In this document: positions 52,809 to 61,711 of the stretch, one piece after another
Layout: each line of letters begins with the position of its first letter
Position numbering within the stretch: the first letter of the stretch is position 1
Source of the DNA: Desulfonatronospira thiodismutans ASO3-1
Lineage (GTDB): Bacteria > Desulfobacterota > Desulfovibrionia > Desulfovibrionales > Desulfonatronovibrionaceae
Direction of reading: 5' to 3'
Assembly: GCF_000174435.1 (NCBI RefSeq)
Contig: NZ_ACJN02000003.1
Span: 946,263 to 1,010,262, forward strand
DNA length: 64,000 bases
Made by a program: the position numbers and the translations under genes
The notes under the pieces: model-generated
Told to the model about the DNA's origin: nothing
Database searches by the model: none
What the model saw: the letters and a program-made list of their open reading frames with translations, nothing else

Positions 52809-53031
52809 AGTGATTACCTTTTGGCCTGGCTTCCGCCTGTCCCGTTTAATTGCTCGCAGAGCAAGCCCGAAGGGCATTAAACTGGGAGCCAGGACAAAAA
52901 TGGTTTTCTCTTAATCAATCTCTTAATCTATGCCTGCCACGCGTCTTTGGCGTGGTTAATCCTGTCAAATAGCTCTTTTCTTTATTGGGTTGCGGGCGTA
53001 GCCCGCTTTGGATATTGAAAAGGTTGACTTT

Positions 53032-53955
53032 ATGCACAAAAAAAGCGTACTTTGCCTGATGCTACTTGTCCTGTCGCTGGGTTTTCTTTTTTCCTGCGGC
53101 GAGGACGAAACCCCGGTCAAGGTGAGCCTGGAAAAACGCGAGGAGATCTCCATCAGGCCCCAGGCCGCCGCACTGACTTATGCCTATCTTCCCCAGTACT
53201 CCCATACGGAATCCTTTCAGCGGCACAACCGTCTGGTGGAGTACCTGTCTCAGGAAACCGGGCTGTCCATCCGCCAGGTGTTTCCGGATACTTTCGACGA
53301 TCATATAAATAAATTCGGCCAGGGAAAAATAGACATTTCCTTTTCCAACCCCTTTGTCTACGCCAAGCTGGCCGGTCGCTTCGGCGGAGAAGCCTTCACC
53401 CGCATTATTGAAGAGGACGGGAGGGCCGAGTTCCGGGGCAAGATTATAGCCCGCAGGGATAACCAGGAAATACAGACCTTAGAAGACTGCAAGGGCACCT
53501 CCTGGGTTGCAGTGGATCCTTCCTCTGCCGGGGGATACCTCTTTGTCCTGGGCCACTTTGTGGAACACGAAATAACCCTTGATGATTTTGCAGAAGTTGT
53601 ATTTGCAGGAGGCAGGCAGGAAAACGTGATCCTCGGAGTTTATTCCGGGCTGCATGATATCGGTGCCATCCGGGAAGGCTCCCTGAGCGTGGTGGAAGAC
53701 AAGATCGATACCCGTCAAATCAAAGTCATTGATCACAGCAGGTGGTATCCGGGGTGGGTCTACGCACACAGCCCAAGGCTTACAGATGAAACTGTTGCAA
53801 AAATTAAAGAGGCCATGCTCAAACTGGATTACGACGATCCCGAACATAGGGACATACTGGAAGCGGCGCGTTTCAAAGGTTTTGTCCCTTCAAGTGATGA
53901 GGATTTCGATCCCATCCGGGATCTTAGCAAAAAGGTAGGGCTGGAGCTTGACTGA
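53032..53955 (+). CDS. PhnD-like substrate-binding lipoprotein
   Basis: This 307-aa periplasmic-binding protein is of the PhnD/PtxB (phosphate/phosphite/phosphonate-binding) fold. It starts MHKKSVLCLMLLVLSLGFLFSC, a lipoprotein signal with lipobox FLFS-C. Family segments include YAYLPQYSHTESFQRHNRLV, IDISFSNPFVYAKLA, WVAVDPSSAGGYLFVLGHF, VFAGGRQENVILGVYSGLHD and the later TRQIKVIDHSRWYPGWVYA. Family members bind phosphonate, phosphite or related anions or act as sensor inputs. No ABC transporter is adjacent; the next gene is a sensor kinase that overlaps its end, so it is probably a ligand-sensing partner. ATG 53032 (AAAGG upstream) was chosen over TTG 53008. Confidence 0.82.
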   Translation: MHKKSVLCLMLLVLSLGFLFSCGEDETPVKVSLEKREEISIRPQAAALTYAYLPQYSHTESFQRHNRLVEYLSQETGLSIRQVFPDTFDDHINKFGQGKIDISFSNPFVYAKLAGRFGGEAFTRIIEEDGRAEFRGKIIARRDNQEIQTLEDCKGTSWVAVDPSSAGGYLFVLGHFVEHEITLDDFAEVVFAGGRQENVILGVYSGLHDIGAIREGSLSVVEDKIDTRQIKVIDHSRWYPGWVYAHSPRLTDETVAKIKEAMLKLDYDDPEHRDILEAARFKGFVPSSDEDFDPIRDLSKKVGLELD

Positions 53956-56029
53956 CAGGTTGAAGAGCTTTCTTTTCCGGCTCAGGTTCAGGACCAAGAT
54001 CACCCTGGGCATGGCGGCCATGCTGATCTTAAGCTGCGTTATAATCGGGCTGACCCTGTCCAACATGGCCTCCACCGCCCTTCTGGAAGAGGGCAAAAAG
54101 CGGGGCAGCGCCCTTAGCTCCGGTCTGGCCTTCCGTCTGGCCGAACCCATACTGGCCACGGATTTCCTGCAGATGAAAAACCTCATCGACAACGTTCACA
54201 CCCAGTATGAAGACGTGGTATACGTCTTCTTGATTGACACCGAGGGTAACGTCTTGTCCCATACCTTTACCGGAGGATTTCCCACCGACCTGCTCCAGGT
54301 GAATATGGACCCCTCAGACCCTCAGCCTCTGCTTTTGTCCACGGAAAAAGGCACCATATACGACTGCGCTTCTCCTGTCCTTCTCGGAGACAGGAACCTG
54401 GGCACGGTGCGGCTGGGTCTGTCCAGGGACCACCTGGAGATTCTAATCCAGCGCCAGCGCTGGACCGCTCTTCTGACCACCCTGGGGGTGCTCACCCTGG
54501 GCCTGGTGCTTTCATCCTGGTTCGCCACCACTGTCACCAGACGTCTGAACAAGCTGCGCTGGTCCGCTGAAGAGGTGGTACAGGGCAACCTGGACATCCA
54601 GACCAGCTCAGAGCCTCGCAGGCATTGCTGGGAAATAATGCAGTGCGGCAAACAGGAGTGCCCCGCCTACGCAGACACAAGACGGCGCTGCTGGTATATC
54701 CCGGAAACCCTGTGCGAGGACTGCCAGAACATAGGCCACAGGCAAAAGATTGAAAACTGCCGCAAATGCAGAGTATACAGACAACTGGTAGGCGATGAGA
54801 TCCAGGACCTGTCCGAGGCCTTTGACGTCATGGCCCTGACTGTAAAAAATCACATCAACGAACTGATTGAGCGGGAAAAAACCATTGTCCAGCAGCAGGG
54901 GCTTCTCAAAACAATAATGAACGTCACCCCGGACTTTATCACCCTGCAGGACAGAAATCTCAAGTATCAGTTTGCCAGCAAGGCCTTTTGCGACTATTTC
55001 GATCTCAAAGAAGATGACATCCTGGGCAGGACGGACTTTGAAATCTTTCCGGAAGAACAGGCAGACAGCAACTACCACGAGGACCGCCAGATTCTGTCCA
55101 CAGGCAGGCCCCTGTCCAAGGAGGTGACCCTGAGCAGAAAAGGGCGGGAAGTATGGATGCACGTACTCAAAGTCCCTGTTTACGACCAGGAAAAAAACAT
55201 TATCGGACTGTTGCTCACCGCCCGGGATATAACCATGCTCAAGAAGTATCAGGAGCAGCTCATCCAGTCCCAGAAAATGGAGGACCTGGGTCGCCTGGCC
55301 GGAGGGGTGGCCCACGAGATCAACACCCCCCTGGGGATTATCCTGGGCTATACCCAGCTGCTTCTGGAAGAGGTGGAAAATGATGAGTGGGCAGAGGACT
55401 TAAAGACCATAGAAAAGCAGACCAAGATCTGCCGCAAAATAGTTGCCGACCTTCTGGGCTTTTCCAGATATTCACAGTCCACCTCCCAGCCTGTGGACAT
55501 GAACAGGTCCCTGGAAGAAGTCATCAAGCTGGTGGAGCATGTCCTGTCCCTGAGCCATATAAGGATCTATAAATCTTTGGACCCCAATATTCCTCCTTTT
55601 GTCGGCGATCACGAACGCCTGAAGCAGGTCTGGCTCAACCTCATAAACAATGCTGCAGACGCCATAGGCCAGGACGGAGTTATATACGTCAAATCCAAGC
55701 TTTGCGCCCACAGGCAGAGAATCATAATCAGCATAGCTGATACCGGCGCAGGAATAGAAGAAGAGTCCCTGAGCAAGATCTTCGATCCCTTCTTCACCAC
55801 CAAGAGCGTGGGCAAAGGCACCGGGCTTGGCCTGTCTGTGTCCTTCGGCATTATCAAGGACCATGGCGGGGATATATCGGCGCTTAGCCCCCCGCCTGTG
55901 GAATACCTGCCCCGGGATTTTCCCAGATCACCGAGTTACGGCCCGGGTACAGTATTTATCGTAGAGCTGCCCCTGGAAGGAAAAACCCTTGAAAAGGAGA
56001 ACGAAGATGGCGGTCATTGCAGTACTTGA
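53948..56029 (+). CDS. Membrane sensor histidine kinase with Cys-rich linker
   Basis: This 693-aa kinase has TM1 (about residues 18-38), a periplasmic domain (about 39-175), TM2 (about 176-197), a HAMP segment, a cysteine-rich linker (about 225-285: CWEIMQCGKQECPAY, CWYIPETLCEDCQ, CRKCRVYRQL; the two-CW type) then PAS (about 315-435), HisKA (LAGGVAHEINTPLGIILGY) and ATPase (LINNAADAIGQDG, GTGLGLSVSFGI) domains. It starts at TTG 53948 inside the end of the PhnD-like gene, so translation is coupled. The lipoprotein is probably its input, and the linker probably binds a metal or [Fe-S] cluster; both are inferences. Confidence 0.88.
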   Translation: MTDRLKSFLFRLRFRTKITLGMAAMLILSCVIIGLTLSNMASTALLEEGKKRGSALSSGLAFRLAEPILATDFLQMKNLIDNVHTQYEDVVYVFLIDTEGNVLSHTFTGGFPTDLLQVNMDPSDPQPLLLSTEKGTIYDCASPVLLGDRNLGTVRLGLSRDHLEILIQRQRWTALLTTLGVLTLGLVLSSWFATTVTRRLNKLRWSAEEVVQGNLDIQTSSEPRRHCWEIMQCGKQECPAYADTRRRCWYIPETLCEDCQNIGHRQKIENCRKCRVYRQLVGDEIQDLSEAFDVMALTVKNHINELIEREKTIVQQQGLLKTIMNVTPDFITLQDRNLKYQFASKAFCDYFDLKEDDILGRTDFEIFPEEQADSNYHEDRQILSTGRPLSKEVTLSRKGREVWMHVLKVPVYDQEKNIIGLLLTARDITMLKKYQEQLIQSQKMEDLGRLAGGVAHEINTPLGIILGYTQLLLEEVENDEWAEDLKTIEKQTKICRKIVADLLGFSRYSQSTSQPVDMNRSLEEVIKLVEHVLSLSHIRIYKSLDPNIPPFVGDHERLKQVWLNLINNAADAIGQDGVIYVKSKLCAHRQRIIISIADTGAGIEEESLSKIFDPFFTTKSVGKGTGLGLSVSFGIIKDHGGDISALSPPPVEYLPRDFPRSPSYGPGTVFIVELPLEGKTLEKENEDGGHCST

Positions 56030-56384
56030 CGACGTCCAGGACGCCACCATTCTGGTGCAGAGGATTCTTGGACGCAAAGGACATACAGTGCATCCCTTCA
56101 CCGAGGAGGACGATTTTTTCGCCCATCTCAGGGAAAACCACGTGGACCTGGCCATACTGGACATCAAGCTCAAAAAGATGAGCGGGGTGGACGTTCTGGA
56201 AGAAGCCAAAAAGATAACTCCCGGTCTCAGGGTGCTCATGCTCACGGGATATCCCACCCTGGAAACCGCCCAGAGGGCTCTGCAGCTGGGAGCGGACGAG
56301 TACCTGGTCAAGCCCATAGACAAGCACGAACTCGAGGAAAAGGTGGCCCAGGTCCTGGCCGATGAGGCAAAGGGGCCGGGCTGA
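56007..56384 (+). CDS. Single-domain response regulator
   Basis: This 125-aa receiver-only protein has the acidic pocket VIAVLDDVQDATILVQR, phospho-acceptor Asp in LAILDIKLKKMSGVDVLE, Thr in VLMLTGYPTLETAQRAL and Lys in YLVKPIDKHE. It should receive phosphate from the kinase at 53948, whose end it overlaps by 23 bases. AAGGAG precedes ATG 56007. Its stop overlaps the next start (TGATG), so it may act directly on or with the PEP-synthase-like protein. There is no output domain. Confidence 0.9.
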   Translation: MAVIAVLDDVQDATILVQRILGRKGHTVHPFTEEDDFFAHLRENHVDLAILDIKLKKMSGVDVLEEAKKITPGLRVLMLTGYPTLETAQRALQLGADEYLVKPIDKHELEEKVAQVLADEAKGPG

Positions 56385-58777
56385 TGTGGCTTACCCAGCT
56401 CCTTGGCTACTGGTCCAGGCAGGTCTTTGCCCCCGGGGCCCAGCTACGCCGAAAATACCAGTACTTCAGGGACCTGCTGGCCCAGGACAGGCACTGCCTG
56501 GAAAAAATGGCCGAAATCGAGGAAATCCATTACCGCGGCCTGCACTGTGATTATGCCCGGGTGGCCAGGCTGTGCAGAGAGCTCCTGCGGGACGTGGACA
56601 TGCTGGTCAAGAGCCTGGTGGCCCTGAATCCGCTTCGCTACAGGGTGCTCAAGGATTACAAAAAAAAAGTCTCCTTTTACGTGGAGCTTGCTCTCGACGT
56701 GCAGTCAGGCCCGGATGAGCGCCCCTGGTTTCTAAACCTGGACTCACCGCACGCCAGCCAGGAGCTTCTGGGAGGCAAGGCCCACAACCTGGCCCTGATC
56801 AGCAAAAAAGGCTTTCCTGTTCCCCGGGGCTTTTGCATCACCACCCGGGCCTTCAATCACTTTTTAAACGCAAACAATCTGCGCCCCCGCATAAACGAAA
56901 TCCTGGGGAACATCTGCCTGGACTCGGCAGACCTGGAAGAATACTCCAGGCAGCTGCAACAGCTTGTCCTGGATGCAGAAATCCCCCAGGACCTGTACCT
57001 GGCCCTCCAGGACAGGCTCCAGGAAATGCCTCAAGGAAGACTGGCCTTTCGTTCCAGCGCCTTTGGAGAGGACAGTGAGCTAAGCTTCGCCGGGCAGTAC
57101 GAAAGCCTTTTAAACGTGGACCGTGAAAACTGGGTCCAGGCCTACAAGGAAGTCCTGGCCGGAAAATACTCCCCCCGGGCCTTGAGCTACCGCATAAGAG
57201 CCGGTTTCCCCGACGAGCTCCTGTCCATGGCCGTGCTGGTGCTGGAAATGCTGCCGGCCCGGGAAAGCGGGGTGATCTACACCTCAGATGTGAATCATCC
57301 AGAACATATGGGCATCTACACTGTTTCCGGGCTGGGAGACAAGCTGGTGGGCGGGGAAGCCAGGGCCAGGGAATATTTCCTGGAAAAAGACAAAGAGCCT
57401 GCCCCCTCCAGTGATCATCCAGCCTATCTGCCAGACCTGCACCGCTTTGCCCTGGAGCTTGAAAATTATTTTGAATTTCCCCAGGACATCGAGTGGGTAG
57501 CAGACCAGCAGGACCGAGTCATCCTGGTCCAGACCCGTCCTTTTCACAGTGCCAGCGAAGGGCAAAAAGGTTTGGAACCTGACCTGCCGGTCTTGTGCAA
57601 AGGCCAGTGGGCCTCTCCGGGCATGGCCCAGGGCCCGGTTTTCAGGCTGCGCTCCCGGGAGAACATTTCCCAGATTCCCAAAGATGTCATCGTAGTTACT
57701 CCAGGCCTCTATCCGGAACTGACAGCGGTTCTGGACAGGATAAGCGCAATTATAGCCCTGGAAGGCAGTGCGGCCAGTCACCTGGCCACTATAGCCAGGG
57801 AAGAGGCAGTCCCGGCGGTTATCAATGTGGATAAAGACATGCCGCAGTGGGAAGACGGCCTCTGGGTTACAGTGGACGGTTATCGCGGCACTGTACACGA
57901 GGGACGGTCCCAGGCTGCACAGTCAGCTCCCACCCAGAGGCAGACCTGGATGGGCGAAAAGATGCGCTCAGTGCTTAAAAGCATCTCCACCCTGAACCTG
58001 AAAGACGCCCAGTCAGAAGATTTTATCCCCCAGAACTGCCGCTCCGTGCATGATATCATCAGGTTCACCCATGAAATGGGGGTCCGCGAAATGTTCTCCC
58101 TGTCCGGGTCCAGGGGCAAAGGCCTGGGCAGCTCCAGAATCCTTGAGCTGGAGATTCCTATGTCCTTTCGTGTCCTGGACCTGGAAGAGGGGCTGCACCC
58201 TTCAGCGGAAAAACAGGAGCGCATCACCCTGGACCAGGTGGCCAGCAAACCCTTTCAGGCACTGTTTCAGGGCTTGACCTGGAAAAGCATCAAGTGGGAT
58301 CACAGCACCTGGCATTTCGACTGGCAGGAATTCGACCGAATGAGCGCAGGCATCTTCGACCCGGCCAAGTCCGCTGCCCTCAGCAGCTATGCCCTGGTGG
58401 CCAGGGATTACATGCATGCCCAGATCCGCTTTGGTTACCATTTTGCAGTGGTGGACTCCCTCATGAGTTCTAACAGGGATCAGAACTACGCCCAGTTCAG
58501 CTTCAAGGGAGGAGGAGCCCGCGAAGAGCAGAAGATATTAAGGCTTGAGGCAATCAAAATCGTCCTGGAACAATTCGGCTTTACCTGCTTTATCAAGGGA
58601 GATATGCTGAGCGCTGAAACAGCCCGCGAGGACGAGCAGGCTATCTGGCGGTCCATGCTGGTACTGGGCTACCTCCTGGGCAGGACCAGGCTTCTGGACA
58701 TGAGCATGCACAGGCTGGATGTAAACGACCTGGCCAGGCAAATAATAGAGGAAATCGATGCAGCTTTGGCCCTTTAG
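56384..58777 (+). CDS. PEP-synthase-like phosphotransfer protein lacking the PEP/pyruvate barrel
   Basis: This 797-aa protein has an N-terminal helical region (about residues 1-120), a PPDK/PEP-synthase ATP-grasp domain (about 125-395: LLGGKAHNLALISKKGFPVP, RLAFRSSAFGEDSELSFAGQ, YSPRALSYRI, VEW-type IEWVADQ, VILVQTRPF) and a phospho-His mobile domain (about 410-505: LEGSAASHLATIAREEAVPA, catalytic His in SHLA). In place of the usual TIM-barrel, about 290 unrecognised residues follow. Such proteins are seen in dikinase-type enzymes that phosphorylate other substrates. It starts in the stop of the receiver gene and overlaps the phosphatase gene by 20 bases. Confidence 0.8.
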   Translation: MWLTQLLGYWSRQVFAPGAQLRRKYQYFRDLLAQDRHCLEKMAEIEEIHYRGLHCDYARVARLCRELLRDVDMLVKSLVALNPLRYRVLKDYKKKVSFYVELALDVQSGPDERPWFLNLDSPHASQELLGGKAHNLALISKKGFPVPRGFCITTRAFNHFLNANNLRPRINEILGNICLDSADLEEYSRQLQQLVLDAEIPQDLYLALQDRLQEMPQGRLAFRSSAFGEDSELSFAGQYESLLNVDRENWVQAYKEVLAGKYSPRALSYRIRAGFPDELLSMAVLVLEMLPARESGVIYTSDVNHPEHMGIYTVSGLGDKLVGGEARAREYFLEKDKEPAPSSDHPAYLPDLHRFALELENYFEFPQDIEWVADQQDRVILVQTRPFHSASEGQKGLEPDLPVLCKGQWASPGMAQGPVFRLRSRENISQIPKDVIVVTPGLYPELTAVLDRISAIIALEGSAASHLATIAREEAVPAVINVDKDMPQWEDGLWVTVDGYRGTVHEGRSQAAQSAPTQRQTWMGEKMRSVLKSISTLNLKDAQSEDFIPQNCRSVHDIIRFTHEMGVREMFSLSGSRGKGLGSSRILELEIPMSFRVLDLEEGLHPSAEKQERITLDQVASKPFQALFQGLTWKSIKWDHSTWHFDWQEFDRMSAGIFDPAKSAALSSYALVARDYMHAQIRFGYHFAVVDSLMSSNRDQNYAQFSFKGGGAREEQKILRLEAIKIVLEQFGFTCFIKGDMLSAETAREDEQAIWRSMLVLGYLLGRTRLLDMSMHRLDVNDLARQIIEEIDAALAL

Positions 58778-59816
58778 AAAAAAACAAAAAAAAAGCAGCT
58801 TGGTAAGCTGGGTTACGCCCTACCTGGCGGTAGGCCCTGCACCCATGTCCCACGCCCACCTGCAGCATCTGAAGCAGGCCGGGATTGACGCCATCCTGAA
58901 CCTGTGCGCCGAGTTCCCGGACCTGCCGGAAATCGAACGCCGGGCCGGCTTTGATGTTTACTACCTGCCTGTGGAGGACGAGGAAACCCCGGACATGGAA
59001 ACCATGGACAACGCCCTGGAATGGATGGACGAATCCATTTACTTAGGCAAAAAAGTCCTGGTACACTGCCGCCACGGCATCGGCCGCACCGGCACCCTCA
59101 CCGCGGCTTACCTCCTGCGCAAGGGCCTGACTTCCAGAAAGGTAAACAAACTGCTAAATCCCCTGCGCTCCCAGCCGGCCAACTACAATCAGTGGAGCCT
59201 GCTCAGGCAGTACGGGCGTCTCCAGGGCCGGCTACAGATCCGTGAGCCCAGCCTGGAACAAAAAAACATTGTGGATCTCACCCCTTTCTTCAAGGACCTG
59301 GAGGTCCTGCTAAACAGAGTCGAGATAAACCTGGAGGGGAGGCGTCTGTGCGGCAGAGAACATATCCTGTGCTGCTCACTGGACGTCCGGGTGAGCTTAG
59401 TGGAGGCGGTTTACATCTCCCACAAGATAAACACCGTTTTAACCCGGGAAAGCAGGCAGGAGCTCATCCGCAAGGCCTGTGGAACCAACGGGACCGGAGA
59501 GGGAGATGAGCCCCTGGAATGTTCCCTGTGCCCCCTGAACCAGAACCGCAAGTGCTCTTTCTTCCACCACCGCCCCCTGGCCTGCCGCCTCTTCGATTAC
59601 AGCGACCTGGGATCAAAAGAATATGCTGATATAATGGATCAGGTAGGCCAGCTCTCCCGCAACCTTTTTCTGGCCTTTGGAGGACAGTTTCTGCAGCAGG
59701 ACATAAATTTTGACTTGACCCGGGTCATCTCCGGAAAGTATGTCCAGGACTTTTTCCATATCCTCATGCAATGTGCTGAGGGAAACAACCGGATTTCACC
59801 TGAAAAAGAGCTCTGA
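58758..59816 (+). CDS. Dual-specificity phosphatase fused to YkgJ-type Cys-cluster domain
   Basis: This 352-aa protein has an N-terminal dual-specificity phosphatase (about residues 15-150). The catalytic P-loop is VLVHCRHGIGRTGTLTAAYL (H-C-x5-R with Gly and Thr), with the general acid probably in VEDEETPDM. The C-terminal half (about 180-350) carries cysteines of the CxxCxxCC/YkgJ kind: ILCCSLDV, CSLCPLNQNRKCSFFHHRPL and ACRLFDY, probably a metal or [Fe-S] site. The fusion suggests redox- or metal-gated phosphatase activity. It overlaps the end of the PEP-synthase-like gene by 20 bases, so the two are likely coupled in translation and function. Confidence 0.85.
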   Translation: MQLWPFRKKQKKSSLVSWVTPYLAVGPAPMSHAHLQHLKQAGIDAILNLCAEFPDLPEIERRAGFDVYYLPVEDEETPDMETMDNALEWMDESIYLGKKVLVHCRHGIGRTGTLTAAYLLRKGLTSRKVNKLLNPLRSQPANYNQWSLLRQYGRLQGRLQIREPSLEQKNIVDLTPFFKDLEVLLNRVEINLEGRRLCGREHILCCSLDVRVSLVEAVYISHKINTVLTRESRQELIRKACGTNGTGEGDEPLECSLCPLNQNRKCSFFHHRPLACRLFDYSDLGSKEYADIMDQVGQLSRNLFLAFGGQFLQQDINFDLTRVISGKYVQDFFHILMQCAEGNNRISPEKEL

Positions 59817-59842
59817 ACACACAAGACAAAGTATTGCCGTAA

Positions 59843-60745
59843 ATGACCCTGGACACCCTGCACACCTCGGCCATGCTCTTTTTGAGCATTGTTTTCGAGT
59901 CCGCCCCGTTTATTCTCCTGGGAGCGCTCTTTTCCTCTCTGGTACTGGTATTTATCCCCGCGGACTTCTTCAGAAGAAAGCTGCCCCGAAACCCGGTACT
60001 TTCCCTGCCTCCGGCCCTGGCCCTGAGCGCGGTTTTTCCGGTGTGCGAGTGCGCCATAATCCCCGTGGTGCGCGGACTGGTGCGCAAGGGCATGCCCATA
60101 AGTGCAGGCACAGTGTTCCTCGTGGCCGCCCCCATTTTAAACCCGGTGGTCCTGGCCTCTACATTTTATGCCTTCAGGTTCAACCTGGACGTAGTTGTGC
60201 TCAGGTTTGTCCTGGCTGCTGCGGCAGCCCTTATTGTGGGCTTTATTGTCTACCTGGCCTTAGAATCAGGCGGCCGTCGCCCCTTTGCCAGGGATCTCCC
60301 CATGGCTGGAGAGACACACTCCAGGCCCTCTTTCTTCAGTCCCGGCACCTGGAAAAGGGTGCTGGATCACAGCATTGACGAATTTTTCACCATCGGCAAA
60401 TATTTCATCCTGGGGGCCGGGGTGGCCTCGCTTTTTCAAACCTATATGAGCCAGCAGGCGGTCATGGCCTTTACCGAATCCGCTTTTATCGCCCCCATGG
60501 TCATGATGCTCCTGGGATACGTGCTCTCGCTTTGCTCCACTGCGGATGCCTTTGTGGCCGCATCCTTCGCCGGCACCTTCACTCCCATGTCCATCGTGGC
60601 ATTCCTGGTGTTCGGACCCATGCTGGACATTAAAAACACGGCCATGCTCCTGGGATACTTTCCCCTGCGCTTCGTTATTTTATTCATTGCCGCGGCAGCC
60701 GCCACTGTTTATACACTGGTTGTAACCATGCAGTTTCTGTTGTAA
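59843..60745 (+). CDS. UPF0718/ArsP-type permease
   Basis: This 300-aa membrane protein has about eight hydrophobic segments and the hallmark FPVCECAIIPVVRGLVRKGM (about residues 61-80), a conserved cysteine-containing motif of the UPF0718 permease family. A second half has EFFTIGKYFILGAGVASLF and LSLCSTADAFVAASFAGTFT. Family members include ArsP organoarsenical exporters and B. subtilis YcgR, which is paired with YcgQ (TIGR03943), as here. The transported species is unknown. It lies 26 bases after the phosphatase gene. Confidence 0.85.
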   Translation: MTLDTLHTSAMLFLSIVFESAPFILLGALFSSLVLVFIPADFFRRKLPRNPVLSLPPALALSAVFPVCECAIIPVVRGLVRKGMPISAGTVFLVAAPILNPVVLASTFYAFRFNLDVVVLRFVLAAAAALIVGFIVYLALESGGRRPFARDLPMAGETHSRPSFFSPGTWKRVLDHSIDEFFTIGKYFILGAGVASLFQTYMSQQAVMAFTESAFIAPMVMMLLGYVLSLCSTADAFVAASFAGTFTPMSIVAFLVFGPMLDIKNTAMLLGYFPLRFVILFIAAAAATVYTLVVTMQFLL

Positions 60746-60754
60746 AAATAAGCC

Positions 60755-61711
60755 ATGCTCAAGACAATAATCCTTTTCGCCCTGGCCATCCTGCAGGTCA
60801 AACTCATATATACCGGGGACATCCTGTACTACCTGTCCCCCAAGATGCTGCCCTTTTTCTACTTCTCCACCACTGTATTTCTGCTGCTGGCGGCTTACAG
60901 GGCCATGCTCATCCTGGCGGAATCAAGCGGTCTGGAAACCACCTCCCAGGCCTGCGACTGCTGCGCCCACGACGAGGATGCCTCGAAGTTTTCCAGGACC
61001 GCCATGTATATCCTCTTCTGCCTGCCCCTTTTGACCGGCTTTCTGGTCCCGCCCAAGCTTTTGGACAGCTCTCTGGTGGACAAAAAAGGCATAATCTACC
61101 GGGAAGTTGCCTCAACCCCTTCTGATCAGCTCCCTTCAGAGACAAGGCAGCAGTACACGGATCAGCCGGGGGAAATTGACCATGAATGGTGGGAAGAATA
61201 CGAGTTTGAAACTCAAGAGCAAAACGTGCAGGAGGAAGAACAGCAGGCCCTGCGCGACGAACTGGGCATCTGGTACGATGAGGACTACTATAGGGACCTG
61301 GCTGACAGGCTCATTGATGGTGATAAAATCGTGGTCAGCGATTCAGGGCACCTGGATGTCATGCTGGTCATCGCCGCTTACCAGGAAGAATTCCAGGGCC
61401 GGGAAATAGAACTTACCGGATTTGTCTACCGCGACGATCACATGAGCAGGGACGAAGTCGCCCTGACCAGGACAGCCATTACCTGCTGTCTGGCGGATGC
61501 GACATTCTACGGCACCCTGATCCGCGGTGAAGACCTGCACCGCCTGGAACGCGACCAGTGGATAACCGTAAAAGGCGAAATCGACCTGGCCCGGGTCCAG
61601 GGACAAAACATGATCATGATCAACGCCAGGCAGGTCCAGGAGATCGACCCGCCGGATTCACCCTACGTCTACCCTTATCTCTATCAACAATACAACCCGG
61701 AGGCGCAGTGA
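60755..61711 (+). CDS. TIGR03943-family permease-associated protein (YcgQ-like)
   Basis: This 318-aa protein has three or four hydrophobic segments in the first 110 residues (LKTIILFALAILQVKLIYTG, FYFSTTVFLLLAAYRAMLI, MYILFCLPLLTGFLVPPKLL) and a CDCCAHDED motif between them. A long acidic region (about 125-190) precedes the conserved soluble domain (about 195-310: EIELTGFVYRDDHMSRDEVA, LTRTAITCCLADA, WITVKGEIDLAR). This is the pattern of the TIGR03943 family, always paired with a UPF0718 permease, as at 59843. It ends the seven-gene operon. Confidence 0.88.
   Translation: MLKTIILFALAILQVKLIYTGDILYYLSPKMLPFFYFSTTVFLLLAAYRAMLILAESSGLETTSQACDCCAHDEDASKFSRTAMYILFCLPLLTGFLVPPKLLDSSLVDKKGIIYREVASTPSDQLPSETRQQYTDQPGEIDHEWWEEYEFETQEQNVQEEEQQALRDELGIWYDEDYYRDLADRLIDGDKIVVSDSGHLDVMLVIAAYQEEFQGREIELTGFVYRDDHMSRDEVALTRTAITCCLADATFYGTLIRGEDLHRLERDQWITVKGEIDLARVQGQNMIMINARQVQEIDPPDSPYVYPYLYQQYNPEAQ

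Larger units (their letters stand above)
52307..53031. other. Gene-free stretch with several palindromes
   Basis: These 725 bases contain the element at 52414-52562, a degenerate tandem ACAGGATTA tract (52633-52660), a hairpin pair CCGGCACTCACTTT/AAAGTGAGTGCCGG (52699-52712 and 52795-52808), a CCACGCG-TCTTTGG-CGTGG hairpin near 52940, and GCGGGC-GTA-GCCCGC near 52993. The promoter of the operon starting at 53032 must be within or beyond these; none was identifiable. Confidence 0.65.
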
